From: Burkholderiaceae bacterium
Lineage (GTDB): Bacteria > Pseudomonadota > Gammaproteobacteria > Burkholderiales > Burkholderiaceae_D
Direction of reading: 5' to 3'
Length of the DNA stretch: 41,148 nt
Assembly (NCBI GenBank): GCA_031291325.1
Contig: JARLJG010000026.1
Span: forward strand, 1-41,148
Shown here: one piece after another, positions 28,526-36,703 of the stretch
How the letters are laid out: each line of letters opens with the position of its first letter
Numbering within the stretch: the first letter of the stretch is position 1
The notes under the pieces: model-generated
Told to the model about the DNA's origin: nothing
What the model saw: the letters and a program-made list of their open reading frames with translations, nothing else
The model's database searches: none
Program-made: the position numbers and the translations under genes

Positions 28526-29182
28526 GTGACCCAACATCTTAAAATCGATTTCGTATCCGACGTCTCGTGCCCATGGTGCGCAATCGGCCTGTATGCGTTG
28601 AAACAGGCGGTCGCCAACCTGGGCGACCAGGTGGCAGTCGACCTGCATTTCCAGCCGTTTGAGTTGAATCCGAACATGCCGCCCGAAGGGCAGGACATCA
28701 CCGAACACATCGTGCAGAAATACGGTTCTTCGCCGCAACAGCTCGCGCAAACCCGCGAAGCCATCCGCGCGCGCGGCGCCGAAGTGGGTTTTACCTTCGA
28801 CATGGGCTTGCGTGGCCGTATCTACAACACCTTCGACGCCCATCGGCTATTGCACTGGGCCGAACTGGAAGGGCGTCAACTGGAACTCAAGCAAGCGTTG
28901 TTCAAAGCCTATTTCACCGACGGCAAGAATCCCGGCGACCACGCGGTGTTGACCGCCGCCGCCGGCGCAGCGGGGCTGGATGTCGCGCGCGCCGCCGAAA
29001 TCCTCGCCAGCGGCGAATTTGCCGACGAAGTGCGGGCGCAGGAAGCGTTTTATCAAAATGCCGGCATCCACGCGGTGCCGGCGGTGATCGTCAACGACCG
29101 CCATCTGATCCAGGGCGGCCAGCCTGTCGAGGCGTTCGAGCAAGCCTTGCGCAAGATAGCGGCGCAGACGCAGCCGGCCTAG
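28526..29182 (+). CDS. DsbA-family oxidoreductase (FrnE-like)
   Basis: 218 residues. A thioredoxin-fold protein of the DsbA/FrnE/HCCA group with a CPWC redox motif (C15-C18) at the first strand and a cis-proline region near AVPAVIVNDRHLIQGGQP. There is no signal peptide, so it is cytoplasmic, as FrnE proteins are. Members act in disulfide chemistry under oxidative stress or polyketide isomerisation; the substrate here is unknown. The start is a GTG. It converges on the MBL-fold gene with seven bases between stops. Confidence 0.92.
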   Translation: MTQHLKIDFVSDVSCPWCAIGLYALKQAVANLGDQVAVDLHFQPFELNPNMPPEGQDITEHIVQKYGSSPQQLAQTREAIRARGAEVGFTFDMGLRGRIYNTFDAHRLLHWAELEGRQLELKQALFKAYFTDGKNPGDHAVLTAAAGAAGLDVARAAEILASGEFADEVRAQEAFYQNAGIHAVPAVIVNDRHLIQGGQPVEAFEQALRKIAAQTQPA

Positions 29183-29189
29183 TCCTGGC

Positions 29190-29996
29190 CTACGCTGCGT
29201 GACAACTTTGCAGGGGAAAGGCGAATTGCTGGCCTTTCTCCACCCAGCCGGCGAAGCCGTCGGCGCAGGCGTCGCGCTTTTGGCCCGGTTGATAGTGGTA
29301 CAACCACATTTTCTTGCGAATCTCATCCGGCAGGGCGATCAATTGCTCATAGCGCGCATGCACGCCCGACTGGCACGCGCCGGTTTCGCAATCGTGCAAG
29401 ATCAAATCGGCTTCCTGGTAAAACCGATGGATTTGCGAAGGGGTGTACTGCGTATCGGAAGTGAAAAACACGCGCGTCGAACCCAGCGTAAACAGCAGCC
29501 CGAAAGACGGAGAAAGCTCGGAGCCGGCCATGACATGCACCACTTGCACCAGACGGAACTGCACGCCTTCCCACTCGAAACCCTTGTTGCGCGCGATCGG
29601 ATGGATGTCGAAATAGGAGCGCATGCTGGCGTCCTCACCCTCCAGGCAGCCGAGACCGCCGCGCAGGCTATGCGTCCACAAATCACCCATGATCGCCTTG
29701 CTGGCGTACAAGTTCGGCTTTCGCCCCTGCGTGGAAAATTTCGTCTGGAACGCCAGCCATTCTAGCCCGCCGATGTGATCGGCATGCAGATGCGAGATGA
29801 AAACATCGTCGATATCGGTCGCCTGCAATCCTCGTTCCATCAGGGAAAAGCGGATATCCGAGCCGCAATCGAGCAACAGCCGCCGCCCGGACGGCGCTTC
29901 GATCAGCAGATTGCTCTGCCAATTCTCGCCCAGGCGGTCGCCAATATAAAATGCCGACCCGCTTCCCAGAAACGTCAATTGGAAACCGGCAGTCAT
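29190..29996 (-). CDS. MBL-fold metallo-hydrolase
   Basis: 268 residues. The metallo-beta-lactamase fold is shown by an opening beta strand LTFLGSGSAF, the zinc motif HLHADH (69-74), a later histidine in HVMAGS, the aspartate in FFTSDTQY, and a C-terminal HYQPG histidine. The layout resembles RNase Z/ElaC-like phosphodiesterases, though the usual RNase Z exosite is not seen, so I call only the fold. Cytoplasmic. A perfect 7-bp inverted repeat (30060-30075) lies 64 bases upstream of the start. Confidence 0.88.
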   Translation of the reverse strand: MTAGFQLTFLGSGSAFYIGDRLGENWQSNLLIEAPSGRRLLLDCGSDIRFSLMERGLQATDIDDVFISHLHADHIGGLEWLAFQTKFSTQGRKPNLYASKAIMGDLWTHSLRGGLGCLEGEDASMRSYFDIHPIARNKGFEWEGVQFRLVQVVHVMAGSELSPSFGLLFTLGSTRVFFTSDTQYTPSQIHRFYQEADLILHDCETGACQSGVHARYEQLIALPDEIRKKMWLYHYQPGQKRDACADGFAGWVEKGQQFAFPLQSCHAA

Positions 29997-30059
29997 CGTC
30001 GTCGTCGCCTTCTTTGCATTGGATATCGATGAAGTCTAGCGGCAAGCGGCAAATAAAAC

Positions 30060-30075
30060 TGTGAACAAGTTCACA
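30060..30075. promoter_or_regulatory. Perfect palindromic operator candidate
   Basis: TGTGAAC-AA-GTTCACA is a perfect inverted repeat with a two-base spacer, flanked on both sides by AAAAC-type sequence. It sits 64 bases upstream of the MBL-fold gene, where a repressor or activator could bind. The binding protein is unknown. Confidence 0.5.
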
Positions 30076-30202
30076 AAACTCGAAAAATATGGTTACAAAT
30101 TAAGTTCGACGGGCCGATAACGGTTCCACTGACCCCGGATCCGCGAATTTGGCAGATGGGAAAGACTCGGGCAACAACGATTGCCGACCAGACCATGCGC
30201 TT

Positions 30203-30796
30203 TCAGGCAGCGGCGTTTTCCGCATCCGACTTCAATTGCGCCAAAACCCGCGTGCGAATCCAACCGCTGGCCAATCGAATCGCAATCCAATACAAGGAAA
30301 ATAAGAATCTCGATTGCCGGTCAGGGCAAAATACGCGGGTCTCCGTCAGCAATTGGTGCTGCCCCCCGGCGGCGGGCACGACCGACCAAACCATGACAAG
30401 CTTGCCGTAACCGGGCGCGGCAAAATTCAGGAATTCGCCGGCGTCCTCGATTTGAACGAGGCCATAGTCGAACTTCCAAAACCGCCCGATCAGGCCAAGC
30501 GCAATTTCGTTGCCCGTTTCCTCCAACTGGAAAAAATCCGCAAGCCCGAAGCGGGCGCGCTCGGCGAGAGCGTTCTTGCTGCCCAAGGCCGCCGCAATCC
30601 GCGACGGCACTTCACGCGTCGCCTGCAAAAAATTGACGACGCGATCGCTTCGATCGTCGTAGTTCTTGATCGCAGCCAGGATGACATCGACCGGCGCCTT
30701 GATGCCAGCAATGCCGTGTTTTTCCGAGAATTGAAATGTCGGTAAATAGCGGTCTGCCAGTACCTGGGTGGCGTCGCTGATGGTAGCAATTTTCAT
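30203..30796 (-). CDS. Hypothetical protein, possibly SRPBCC/START-like
   Basis: 197 residues, no signal peptide. The middle and C-terminal part (IGRFWKFDY, FLNFAAPGYGKLVMVWSV, LTETRVFCPD, LYWIAIRLASGWIRTRVL) alternates strands with a long final helix, as in SRPBCC-like ligand-pocket proteins. I do not recognise a named family with certainty and assign no function. It lies alone between the MBL-fold promoter and a palindromic repeat. Confidence 0.7.
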   Translation of the reverse strand: MKIATISDATQVLADRYLPTFQFSEKHGIAGIKAPVDVILAAIKNYDDRSDRVVNFLQATREVPSRIAAALGSKNALAERARFGLADFFQLEETGNEIALGLIGRFWKFDYGLVQIEDAGEFLNFAAPGYGKLVMVWSVVPAAGGQHQLLTETRVFCPDRQSRFLFSLYWIAIRLASGWIRTRVLAQLKSDAENAAA

Positions 30797-30837
30797 GGGG
30801 TGGCTAAATATGGAGGTCGACCGATTTTAGAGGGCGG

Positions 30838-30914
30838 CAGGATGGGCAAGATTTTTGCCCACGCGGAACAACGTGCAAGGCCGTCCGCGTGGGCACAAAA
30901 GCGTGCCCACCCTT
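30838..30914. repeat. Palindromic dispersed repeat, copy A
   Basis: A diverged relative of the repeats at 40931 and 41090. The shared right half runs from CCGTCCGCGTGGGCACAAAA to GCGTGCCCACCC; the left half keeps only parts (GGGCA, GCCCACGCGG). It can fold back on itself. It ends ten bases from the stop of the 30924-31301 gene. Confidence 0.8.
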
Positions 30915-30923
30915 CGTACTACA

Positions 30924-31301
30924 TCAGGAGTGCGCTTGCCACCACGATTTATCGTATTCCCCTACCGAGACGATCAATCTCGCTCGTGAATTTGCAAGAT
31001 CAAAATATTGATGGCCAAACGATGACATAGCCAAACTCTCAAGCTTTGGTTGAATTGTCTCGAATTCGTCGGGCGAACATGGCCAAATATATGCAAAATC
31101 CATTCCCTGTCCCAATTTTGATGCTAAAAGTTGAGCTGGATATTGTGGCGATACGTCCACAAAATTATGTACTTGAAGGAGTGCATCTCCTGATAGAACA
31201 AACTGCCGAAGCTGACGGGATAGGAACGTAATTTCCGCTGGATCACCAGAGAGAAGCACAGAATCGCTGCCTTTGAAATCGGGGAAAAAGCCAAGATTCA
31301 T
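30924..31301 (-). CDS. Hypothetical protein, AT-rich gene
   Basis: 125 residues, beginning MNLGFFPDFKGSDSVLLSGD. The gene is clearly more AT-rich than its neighbours and lies in an AT-rich patch of about 600 bases (30920-31500), suggesting recent acquisition. No membrane span, signal or known motif. Small lone proteins of this kind are sometimes orphan immunity proteins, but nothing here proves that. No clear ribosome site precedes the ATG. The end abuts palindromic repeat copy A. Confidence 0.6.
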   Translation of the reverse strand: MNLGFFPDFKGSDSVLLSGDPAEITFLSRQLRQFVLSGDALLQVHNFVDVSPQYPAQLLASKLGQGMDFAYIWPCSPDEFETIQPKLESLAMSSFGHQYFDLANSRARLIVSVGEYDKSWWQAHS

Positions 31302-31506
31302 ACGATAAAAACATCATTTAAATACTAGATTGGAGTATTGCAGCTATGCCCGCCAATGACCGATCAGCGAGAGTCATTATATGCGACAAAATATACAATT
31401 TCGCAACACCTCGTCACACAAGCGAAATCCAAGCGCGAACCAATGAATTCCGCGCGCTGAAAATTTGATGCTTTACGATTGACGCGTGCAGCAATGGTAA
31501 TTCACG

Positions 31507-31878
31507 TCAACCCCGCTCCGCAAACACCTCCTTCGCCGCAAACATCCCATTCAACGCCGCCGGGAATCCGGCATACACGGCCATCTGCATGATGACTTCG
31601 ACGATTTCTTCCTTGCTGCAACCGACATTGAGCGCGCCGTGCAGGTGGACTTTCAATTGCGGGACGGCGTTGCCGAGGGCGGTGAGGGCTGCGACTACTG
31701 CTATTTCGCGCGATTTGAGGTCGAGGGCGGGGCGTGAATAGATGTCGCCGAAGCCGAATTCGATGATGTAGCGGCCCAGGTCGGGGGCGATATCTTTTAG
31801 GCTGTCGATTACGCGCTGGCCTTGCAGGCCATCGATTTCACCCAGTTTTTGCAGACCTCGTTCGTAGCGGCTTTCCAT
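31507..31878 (-). CDS. Carboxymuconolactone decarboxylase-family protein
   Basis: 123 residues, an AhpD/CMD-fold protein. The family pattern runs from the start ([17 protein letters not shown]) through [16 protein letters not shown] and [34 protein letters not shown]. It lacks the CxxC pair of AhpD peroxidases, so it is nearer the PcaC/CMD group; the substrate is not known. GGA lies eight bases before the ATG. Its start overlaps the upstream MerR gene by 41 bases, so the two are translated from one transcript, and the MerR protein probably regulates it. Confidence 0.9.
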   Translation of the reverse strand: MESRYERGLQKLGEIDGLQGQRVIDSLKDIAPDLGRYIIEFGFGDIYSRPALDLKSREIAVVAALTALGNAVPQLKVHLHGALNVGCSKEEIVEVIMQMAVYAGFPAALNGMFAAKEVFAERG

Positions 31879-32278
31879 GAGCTTTTCCTTTTTCGTCGGT
31901 TGGAGAAGTCATGGCAGATTCGCTGGCGCGATAGAAGGCGATCTTGTCCGTCAACACTGCGAGCGCGGCTTCGAGTTCCTGGACATGCGCGCGCACACCT
32001 TCGGTATGCCGTTCCAGCAGCGCGCGCCGCTGCGGGATGCTGCTAGTCCCCAAGCGGCGCCAGTCGGCAAATTCGAGCATGCTTTTGATCGGCATGCCGC
32101 TCGCTTTCATGCGCTTGATGAAGGCGATCCAGTCGACATCTTGCGCGCTGTAACGGCGATGACCGTCCGCGCCTCGGGCGACCGATTGGATCAGCCCGAT
32201 GCGCTCGTAATAGCGCAGCGTATGCGCGGTGAGGCCGCAACGCTGTGCCATCTTGCTTATCGTGAGTTCCTCTGCCAT
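31838..32278 (-). CDS. MerR-family transcriptional regulator
   Basis: 146 residues. An N-terminal MerR helix-turn-helix (about 5-75; [46 protein letters not shown]) precedes a coiled dimerisation helix (about 85-120). The metal-binding C-terminal cysteines of MerR or CueR are absent, so it is closer to AdhR-like regulators that respond to aldehydes or small organic compounds. The 41-base overlap with the CMD gene couples the two. The basic tail after residue 125 is probably unstructured. Confidence 0.92.
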   Translation of the reverse strand: MAEELTISKMAQRCGLTAHTLRYYERIGLIQSVARGADGHRRYSAQDVDWIAFIKRMKASGMPIKSMLEFADWRRLGTSSIPQRRALLERHTEGVRAHVQELEAALAVLTDKIAFYRASESAMTSPTDEKGKAHGKPLRTRSAKTG

Positions 32279-32328
32279 GACATCGCCAGCTTAGGCCTTC
32301 GAGCGCGCTCCAAGTCAAGCGCCATTTT

Positions 32329-34581
32329 TTATTGCCGCACGCAATCGACGAAGTAACCGCGTTTGCCATCCACTTCGCGCGTGACCAGACCATGCACGTC
32401 GGTCTCGAAGCCGGGGAATTTCTCGTTGAAATCGCGCGCGAATTTCAGGTAATCGACGATTGTCTTGTTGAAGCGCTCGCCCGGAATCAGCAGCGGGATG
32501 CCGGGCGGGTAGGGCGTCAGCAGGATCGAGGTGACGCGGCCTTCGAGGTCGTCGATCGGGACCCGGTCGATTTCGCGGTGCGCCATCTTGGCGAAGGCGT
32601 CCGACGGTTTCATTGCCGGCTGCATGTCGGACAGGTACATCTCGGTGGTCAGGCGGGCGACATCGTAGGCCTTGTAGAAATCGTGGATCTGGTGGCACAG
32701 GTCGCGCAGGCCGATGCGCTCGTAGCGATGGTTGGCGGCGACGAATTCCGGCAGGATGCGCCACAGCGGATGGTTCTTGTCGTAGTCGTCCTTGAACTGC
32801 TGCAACGCGGTCAGGAGCGTGTTCCAGCGGCCCTTGGTGATGCCGATGGTAAACATGATGAAGAACGAATACAGTCCGCATTTTTCGATGATCACGCCGT
32901 GCTCGGCCAGGTACTTGGTGACGATCGAGGCCGGGATGCCGGTGTCGCCGAACTTGCCGTCGAGCGACAGGCCGGGGTTGACGATGGTGGCCTTGATCGG
33001 GTCGAGCATGTTGAAATTGGGCGCCAGGTTGCCGAAGCCGTGCCAGTCGTCCTCGGCCCGGATGATCCAGTCTTCGCGGGTGCCGATGCCGTCGTCGGCG
33101 AAGCTGTCCGGGCCCCACACCTGGAACCACCAGTCCTGGCCCCATTCCTGGTCGATCTTGCGCATCGCGCGGCGGAAGTCGAGCGCTTCCAGGATGCTTT
33201 CCTCGACCAGCGCGGGGCCGCCCGGCGCTTCCATCATCGCGGCGGCGACATCGCAGGAGGCGATGATCGAATATTGCGGCGAGGTGGAGGTGTGCATCAG
33301 GTAGGCTTCGTTGAAAGCGTCGCGGTCAAGCTGCACGGTCTCCGATTCGCGCACCAGGATTTGCGACGCCTGCGACAGTCCGGCCAGCAGCTTGTGGGTC
33401 GATTGGGTGGAAAAGATCATCGACTTCTTGGCGCGTCGTCGATCCTTGCCGATTGCGTGCATGTCTTGGTAGAAGTCGTGGAAGGTGGCGTGCGGCAGCC
33501 AGGCTTCGTCGAAATGCAGGGTGTCGATTTCGCCGTCCAGCATTTCCTTCAGGGTTTCGACGTTGTAGATGACGCCATCGTAGGTCGATTGCGTGATGGT
33601 CAGGATGCGCGGCTTTTTGTTCAAGGCTTCGCGCGCGAACGGATTGGCTTCGATCTTCTTGCGGATATTCTCCATCTTGAATTCTTCAAGCGGAATCGGG
33701 CCGATGATGCCGAGGTGGTTGCGGGTCGGCATCAGGAACACCGGAATCGCGCCGGTCATGATGATCGAATGCAGGATCGATTTATGGCAGTTGCGGTCGA
33801 CCACCACGATGTCGCCGGGGGCGACTGTCGAATGCCAGACCATCTTGTTGGACGTCGAGGTGCCGTTGGTGACGAAGTAGCAATGGTCGGCATTGAAGAT
33901 GCGCGCGGCATTGCGTTCGGACGCGGCCACCGGGCCGGTATGGTCGAGCAACTGGCCGAGCTCTTCGACGGCGTTGCAGACGTCGGCGCGCAGCATGTTT
34001 TCGCCGAAGAATTGGTGGAACATCTGGCCGATCGGCGACTTCAGGAAGGCCACCCCGCCCGAATGGCCGGGGCAGTGCCAGGAATACGAACCGTCGTTGG
34101 CGTAGTGCACCAGCGCGCGGAAGAACGGCGGCGACAGGCCGTCCAGATACGCCTTGGCTTCGCGGATGATGTGGCGGGCGACGAATTCCGGCGTGTCCTC
34201 GAACATGTGGATGAAGCCGTGCAATTCGCGCAGGATATCGTTGGGGATATGGCGCGAGGTGCGGGTTTCACCGTACAGGTAGATCGGGATGTCGGCATTC
34301 TTGTAGCGGATTTCTTCGACGAAGGCGCGCAGCGATTTGAGCGCGTAGTCGGTTTCCTCGAACGAGCCTTCGCCGAATTCCTCGTCGTCGATCGACAGGA
34401 TGAAGGCCGACGCGCGCGACTGCTGTTGCGCGAATTGCGACAAATCGCCGTAGCTGGTCACGCCCAGCACTTCCATGCCCTCCGCTTCCATCGCATCGGC
34501 CAACGCGCGTATGCCCAGGCCGGACGTGTTTTCAGAACGGAAGTCTTCATCGATGATGACGATGGGGAAGCGGAATTTCAT
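32329..34581 (-). CDS. Orn/Lys/Arg decarboxylase (PLP, wing domain)
   Basis: 750 residues, matching the inducible type of basic amino-acid decarboxylases. The N-terminal wing (about 1-130) is receiver-like; the PLP-binding core carries HFDEAWLPHATFH and STQSTHKLL with Schiff-base K397; the C-terminal domain follows (about 600 on). It removes CO2 from lysine, ornithine or arginine to give cadaverine, putrescine or agmatine; residues alone do not tell me which. The ATG at 34579-34581 has GGAG five bases upstream; a longer frame to 34647 lacks this. No antiporter gene is adjacent, unlike the classic acid-resistance operons. Confidence 0.93.
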   Translation of the reverse strand: MKFRFPIVIIDEDFRSENTSGLGIRALADAMEAEGMEVLGVTSYGDLSQFAQQQSRASAFILSIDDEEFGEGSFEETDYALKSLRAFVEEIRYKNADIPIYLYGETRTSRHIPNDILRELHGFIHMFEDTPEFVARHIIREAKAYLDGLSPPFFRALVHYANDGSYSWHCPGHSGGVAFLKSPIGQMFHQFFGENMLRADVCNAVEELGQLLDHTGPVAASERNAARIFNADHCYFVTNGTSTSNKMVWHSTVAPGDIVVVDRNCHKSILHSIIMTGAIPVFLMPTRNHLGIIGPIPLEEFKMENIRKKIEANPFAREALNKKPRILTITQSTYDGVIYNVETLKEMLDGEIDTLHFDEAWLPHATFHDFYQDMHAIGKDRRRAKKSMIFSTQSTHKLLAGLSQASQILVRESETVQLDRDAFNEAYLMHTSTSPQYSIIASCDVAAAMMEAPGGPALVEESILEALDFRRAMRKIDQEWGQDWWFQVWGPDSFADDGIGTREDWIIRAEDDWHGFGNLAPNFNMLDPIKATIVNPGLSLDGKFGDTGIPASIVTKYLAEHGVIIEKCGLYSFFIMFTIGITKGRWNTLLTALQQFKDDYDKNHPLWRILPEFVAANHRYERIGLRDLCHQIHDFYKAYDVARLTTEMYLSDMQPAMKPSDAFAKMAHREIDRVPIDDLEGRVTSILLTPYPPGIPLLIPGERFNKTIVDYLKFARDFNEKFPGFETDVHGLVTREVDGKRGYFVDCVRQ

Positions 34582-34677
34582 GGTGTCTCCAGGCAGAAGA
34601 AAGGGAGAGGGGCGGAATTTTAAAGCCGCATTCTCGCAGATATCCACGCGCGATGTGCGGAAATCTGCTGTTTTGTC

Positions 34678-34700
34678 ATTTCCTTGTAACGAAAGGAAAT
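34678..34700. promoter_or_regulatory. 8-bp inverted repeat upstream of the decarboxylase
   Basis: ATTTCCTT and AAGGAAAT form a perfect inverted repeat with a seven-base spacer, 97 bases upstream of the decarboxylase ATG. It is a candidate operator; no regulator is known. Confidence 0.4.
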
Positions 34701-34776
34701 AATGGTGCTTTGCTAATGCAGGAAATTGTCACGGCAGGGAGGCAGAAGTGTGGCTTTTCAGGCCGATACTGATACT

Positions 34777-34802
34777 ACCCTCTTGCGGCGGGGCAAGAGG
34801 GT
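34777..34802. other. Perfect 10-bp hairpin
   Basis: ACCCTCTTGC / GCAAGAGGGT with a six-base loop lies 14 bases past the stop of the DUF4337 gene on the minus strand. It may end that transcript, but no T tract follows on either strand. Confidence 0.5.
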
Positions 34803-34815
34803 GTGCTCTACGATT

Positions 34816-35382
34816 CTATTGAAACCAGGCAAACGCGCCTAGCGCAATGCCGCCAGCGGCAACCGCGTAGGCTGCATATTGCAGCCATTTTTTCCGTGTC
34901 AGCAAGGTGATCGCCGCCAGCGAGATTGCAATTTGCTCGGCCGTGGTGGCGCGCGCCCATAGGTGATGGTGGTGCATTTCCTCCGCCGAGCGTTCGTTGA
35001 GCTTGTCGACTTCGGCTTCTATTTTTTCGGCGTCGGACTTGATCTTTTCTTTTTCCTGTTTATAGCGCTCGATGTCAGCCTTGTACTTTTCCTGATCGAC
35101 GTTGGGCAGCGTCAGCGCCAGTTCGGCAAGATTCTGCTTGTTGGACTTGGATTGGTAATAATTCCAGGTGTCCGACGCCTTGGTGGTCTTGATCGCCGCA
35201 TCGTTTTTCAACAATGCCGCCTCGTTTTGCGTTGCGCCGCCTTCGTAGCCGAACATCGCGCCCAGCGTGGCGAGAATCGCAGTCATGACCGCAATGCGCC
35301 CGGAAAACTCGTCGGCGCCGTGGCCCACTTCTTCGACCGCGTGATCGTGCGGGCTGGGTACTTCAAAGCCTTCTTCAGACAT
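34816..35382 (-). CDS. DUF4337 membrane protein
   Basis: 188 residues. One hydrophobic helix lies near the N-terminus (IAVMTAILATLGAMFGY, about 30-47), a long charged coiled coil follows (about 80-140; the KYKADIERYKQEKEKI pattern), and two hydrophobic helices end the protein (about 148-187). This layout matches DUF4337, a family of unknown function found in many proteobacteria. The start ATG at 35380-35382 has GGAG eight bases upstream. It is transcribed after folA with an 11-base gap and is probably its operon partner. Confidence 0.88.
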   Translation of the reverse strand: MSEEGFEVPSPHDHAVEEVGHGADEFSGRIAVMTAILATLGAMFGYEGGATQNEAALLKNDAAIKTTKASDTWNYYQSKSNKQNLAELALTLPNVDQEKYKADIERYKQEKEKIKSDAEKIEAEVDKLNERSAEEMHHHHLWARATTAEQIAISLAAITLLTRKKWLQYAAYAVAAGGIALGAFAWFQ

Positions 35383-35393
35383 GTGAGTTTCTC

Positions 35394-35876
35394 CTACTTT
35401 CTTTGATAGGTAACGAATGCGAAATCGAATTCGTTGGCGGCCGAATGATGTGTTTCTCTGGAAACCTCTCGCCACTCCTGCGTGTCGATGGCGGGGAAGA
35501 ACGCATCGCAGCCGAAGCTCTTGTCGATTTCAGTGATCAGCAGGCGCTCGGCATGGCCGATTGCATCCGCATAAATTTGCCCGCCACCGATGATAAAGGC
35601 TTCCTGCTCGCCGATCAAGGCCGCTGCCGCATCGAGCGAAGCGGCAGTCTCTACGCCTTCGTGTTGCCAGCCGGCATTGCGGGTGACGACGATATTGCGC
35701 CGGTTCGGCAACGCCCGCCCGATCGACTCGAAAGTCTTGCGGCCCATGACAATAGCATGGCCGGTGGTGGTCTTCTTGAAAAACGCCATGTCTTCCGGCA
35801 AGCGCCACGGCAGCGCGTTGCGGATGCCGATGCCGTTTTGGGCGTCGATGGCGACGATGATGGTGAATCGGGTCAT
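35394..35876 (-). CDS. folA: Dihydrofolate reductase
   Basis: 160 residues, normal for bacterial DHFR. It reduces dihydrofolate to tetrahydrofolate with NADPH, replenishing the cofactor used up by thymidylate synthase. Motifs: IVAIDAQNGIGIRNALPW (W24), catalytic aspartate at D29 in LPEDM, MGRKTFESIG, and the IGGGQIY nucleotide loop. The start ATG at 35874-35876 is preferred over a 13-residue-longer frame. In related genomes it usually follows thyA directly; here a higBA block and a thyA tail remnant lie between. Trimethoprim resistance cannot be judged by eye. Confidence 0.96.
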   Translation of the reverse strand: MTRFTIIVAIDAQNGIGIRNALPWRLPEDMAFFKKTTTGHAIVMGRKTFESIGRALPNRRNIVVTRNAGWQHEGVETAASLDAAAALIGEQEAFIIGGGQIYADAIGHAERLLITEIDKSFGCDAFFPAIDTQEWREVSRETHHSAANEFDFAFVTYQRK

Positions 35877-35929
35877 GTTTGGCTTGCTTGCGATAACATT
35901 GGGTCGAATATGCAATCGACATCTTGGAT

Positions 35930-35986
35930 TTAAACCGCTATCGGCGCTGTCAGCGGCGCGTGACGTTCATAGTAGCGCAACGAAAA
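35930..35986 (-). pseudogene. Remnant of a second thyA 3' end
   Basis: On the minus strand this stretch encodes FSLRYYERHAPLTAPIAV and a stop, matching the last 18 residues of the intact ThyA ([18 protein letters not shown]) in 15 positions. At DNA level 51 of 66 aligned bases agree with 37094-37159 with no gap. Homology ends where the YgjM-like antitoxin gene stops, whose TAA lies directly before it in the same frame. It lies 53 bases upstream of folA, where the native thyA end would be expected. Confidence 0.85.
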
Positions 35987-36352
35987 TTATGGCGGTGAAT
36001 ATTCTTTGATCAAACTTTCGACAGGGATCCCCAGGCCGGTATGCAGCCGGCGAATCATCGCCAAGGTCAAAGGTCGAGAGTGATTTAAAATCTCATAGAC
36101 CCTGTTCGGCTTGCCAATCATCGGCTCAAGGTCTTTTACCGTCAATCCGGATTGATCCATGCGGAATTTGATTGCTTCCACCGGATCTGGCAAATCAATC
36201 GGATAATGTTTTTTTTCGTATGCCTCCACTAGAGTAGCAAGAACATCCAGACGGTCGCCTTCCGGCGTGCCAGCCTTCGCCATCATCAACGATTCGATTT
36301 CTTTTAACGCTCGCTTATGATCTGTCTTTGTGCGGATCGGTTTAATGTCCAT
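35987..36352 (-). CDS. YgjM/HigA-type antitoxin-like regulator
   Basis: 121 residues. A COG5499-type protein: an N-terminal charged helix region (about 1-55) that in relatives wraps the toxin, and a C-terminal Xre helix-turn-helix (about 62-118; DQSGLTVKDLEPMIGKPNRVYEILNHSRPLTLAMIRRLH). It resembles E. coli YgjM (HigA), which pairs with toxin YgjN, but no YgjN-type toxin gene is next to it. The upstream neighbours are a different HigB/HigA pair. It may be a solitary antitoxin or a shared regulator. The stop lies exactly at the junction with the thyA remnant. Confidence 0.85.
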   Translation of the reverse strand: MDIKPIRTKTDHKRALKEIESLMMAKAGTPEGDRLDVLATLVEAYEKKHYPIDLPDPVEAIKFRMDQSGLTVKDLEPMIGKPNRVYEILNHSRPLTLAMIRRLHTGLGIPVESLIKEYSPP

Positions 36353-36378
36353 CGCGCTTACCTATATCGTCTGTGCGC

Positions 36379-36687
36379 TTATGCCGCCTGCGGATGCTGG
36401 AAGACACGAATGCGCGGCGCAATTTTTTCTGCCATCGTGCGCGAAACCATGCGCACGTCGTATTCGCTTTGCAGATTCAGCCAATACCTGGCGTCCATCC
36501 CGAAAAAGATCGCCAAGCGCAAGGCCGTATCTGCGCTGATTGGGCGGTTGCCATTCACGATGTCGCTGATACGGCTCGGCGGCACGTCAATGTCCGCAGC
36601 GAGTTTTTGCGCGGTGATGCCCAGCGGCTTCATAAACTCCTCAAGGAGGATTTCGCCGGGGTGGATTTCGTCAAGTAATTTTGTCAT
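36379..36687 (-). CDS. higA: HigA antitoxin (VapI-like Xre regulator)
   Basis: 102 residues. An Xre-type helix-turn-helix of the HigA/VapI group: IHPGEILLEEFMKPLGITAQKLAADIDVPPSRISDIVNGNRPISADTALRLA, then FFGMDARYWLNLQSEYD. It should neutralise HigB and repress the operon. The ATG at 36685-36687 gives the family-typical MTKLLDEIHPG start and lies 16 bases after the higB stop. In this HigBA type the toxin gene comes first, as here. Confidence 0.93.
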   Translation of the reverse strand: MTKLLDEIHPGEILLEEFMKPLGITAQKLAADIDVPPSRISDIVNGNRPISADTALRLAIFFGMDARYWLNLQSEYDVRMVSRTMAEKIAPRIRVFQHPQAA

Positions 36688-36703
36688 TTTCGTATTCTCG
36701 CAG

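Noticed and set aside
32332-34623. 763-codon open frame on the plus strand opposite the decarboxylase
   Set aside because: It is the antisense shadow of a high-GC gene; its translation is low-complexity (rich in V, D, G, R, F, A) with no recognisable domain.
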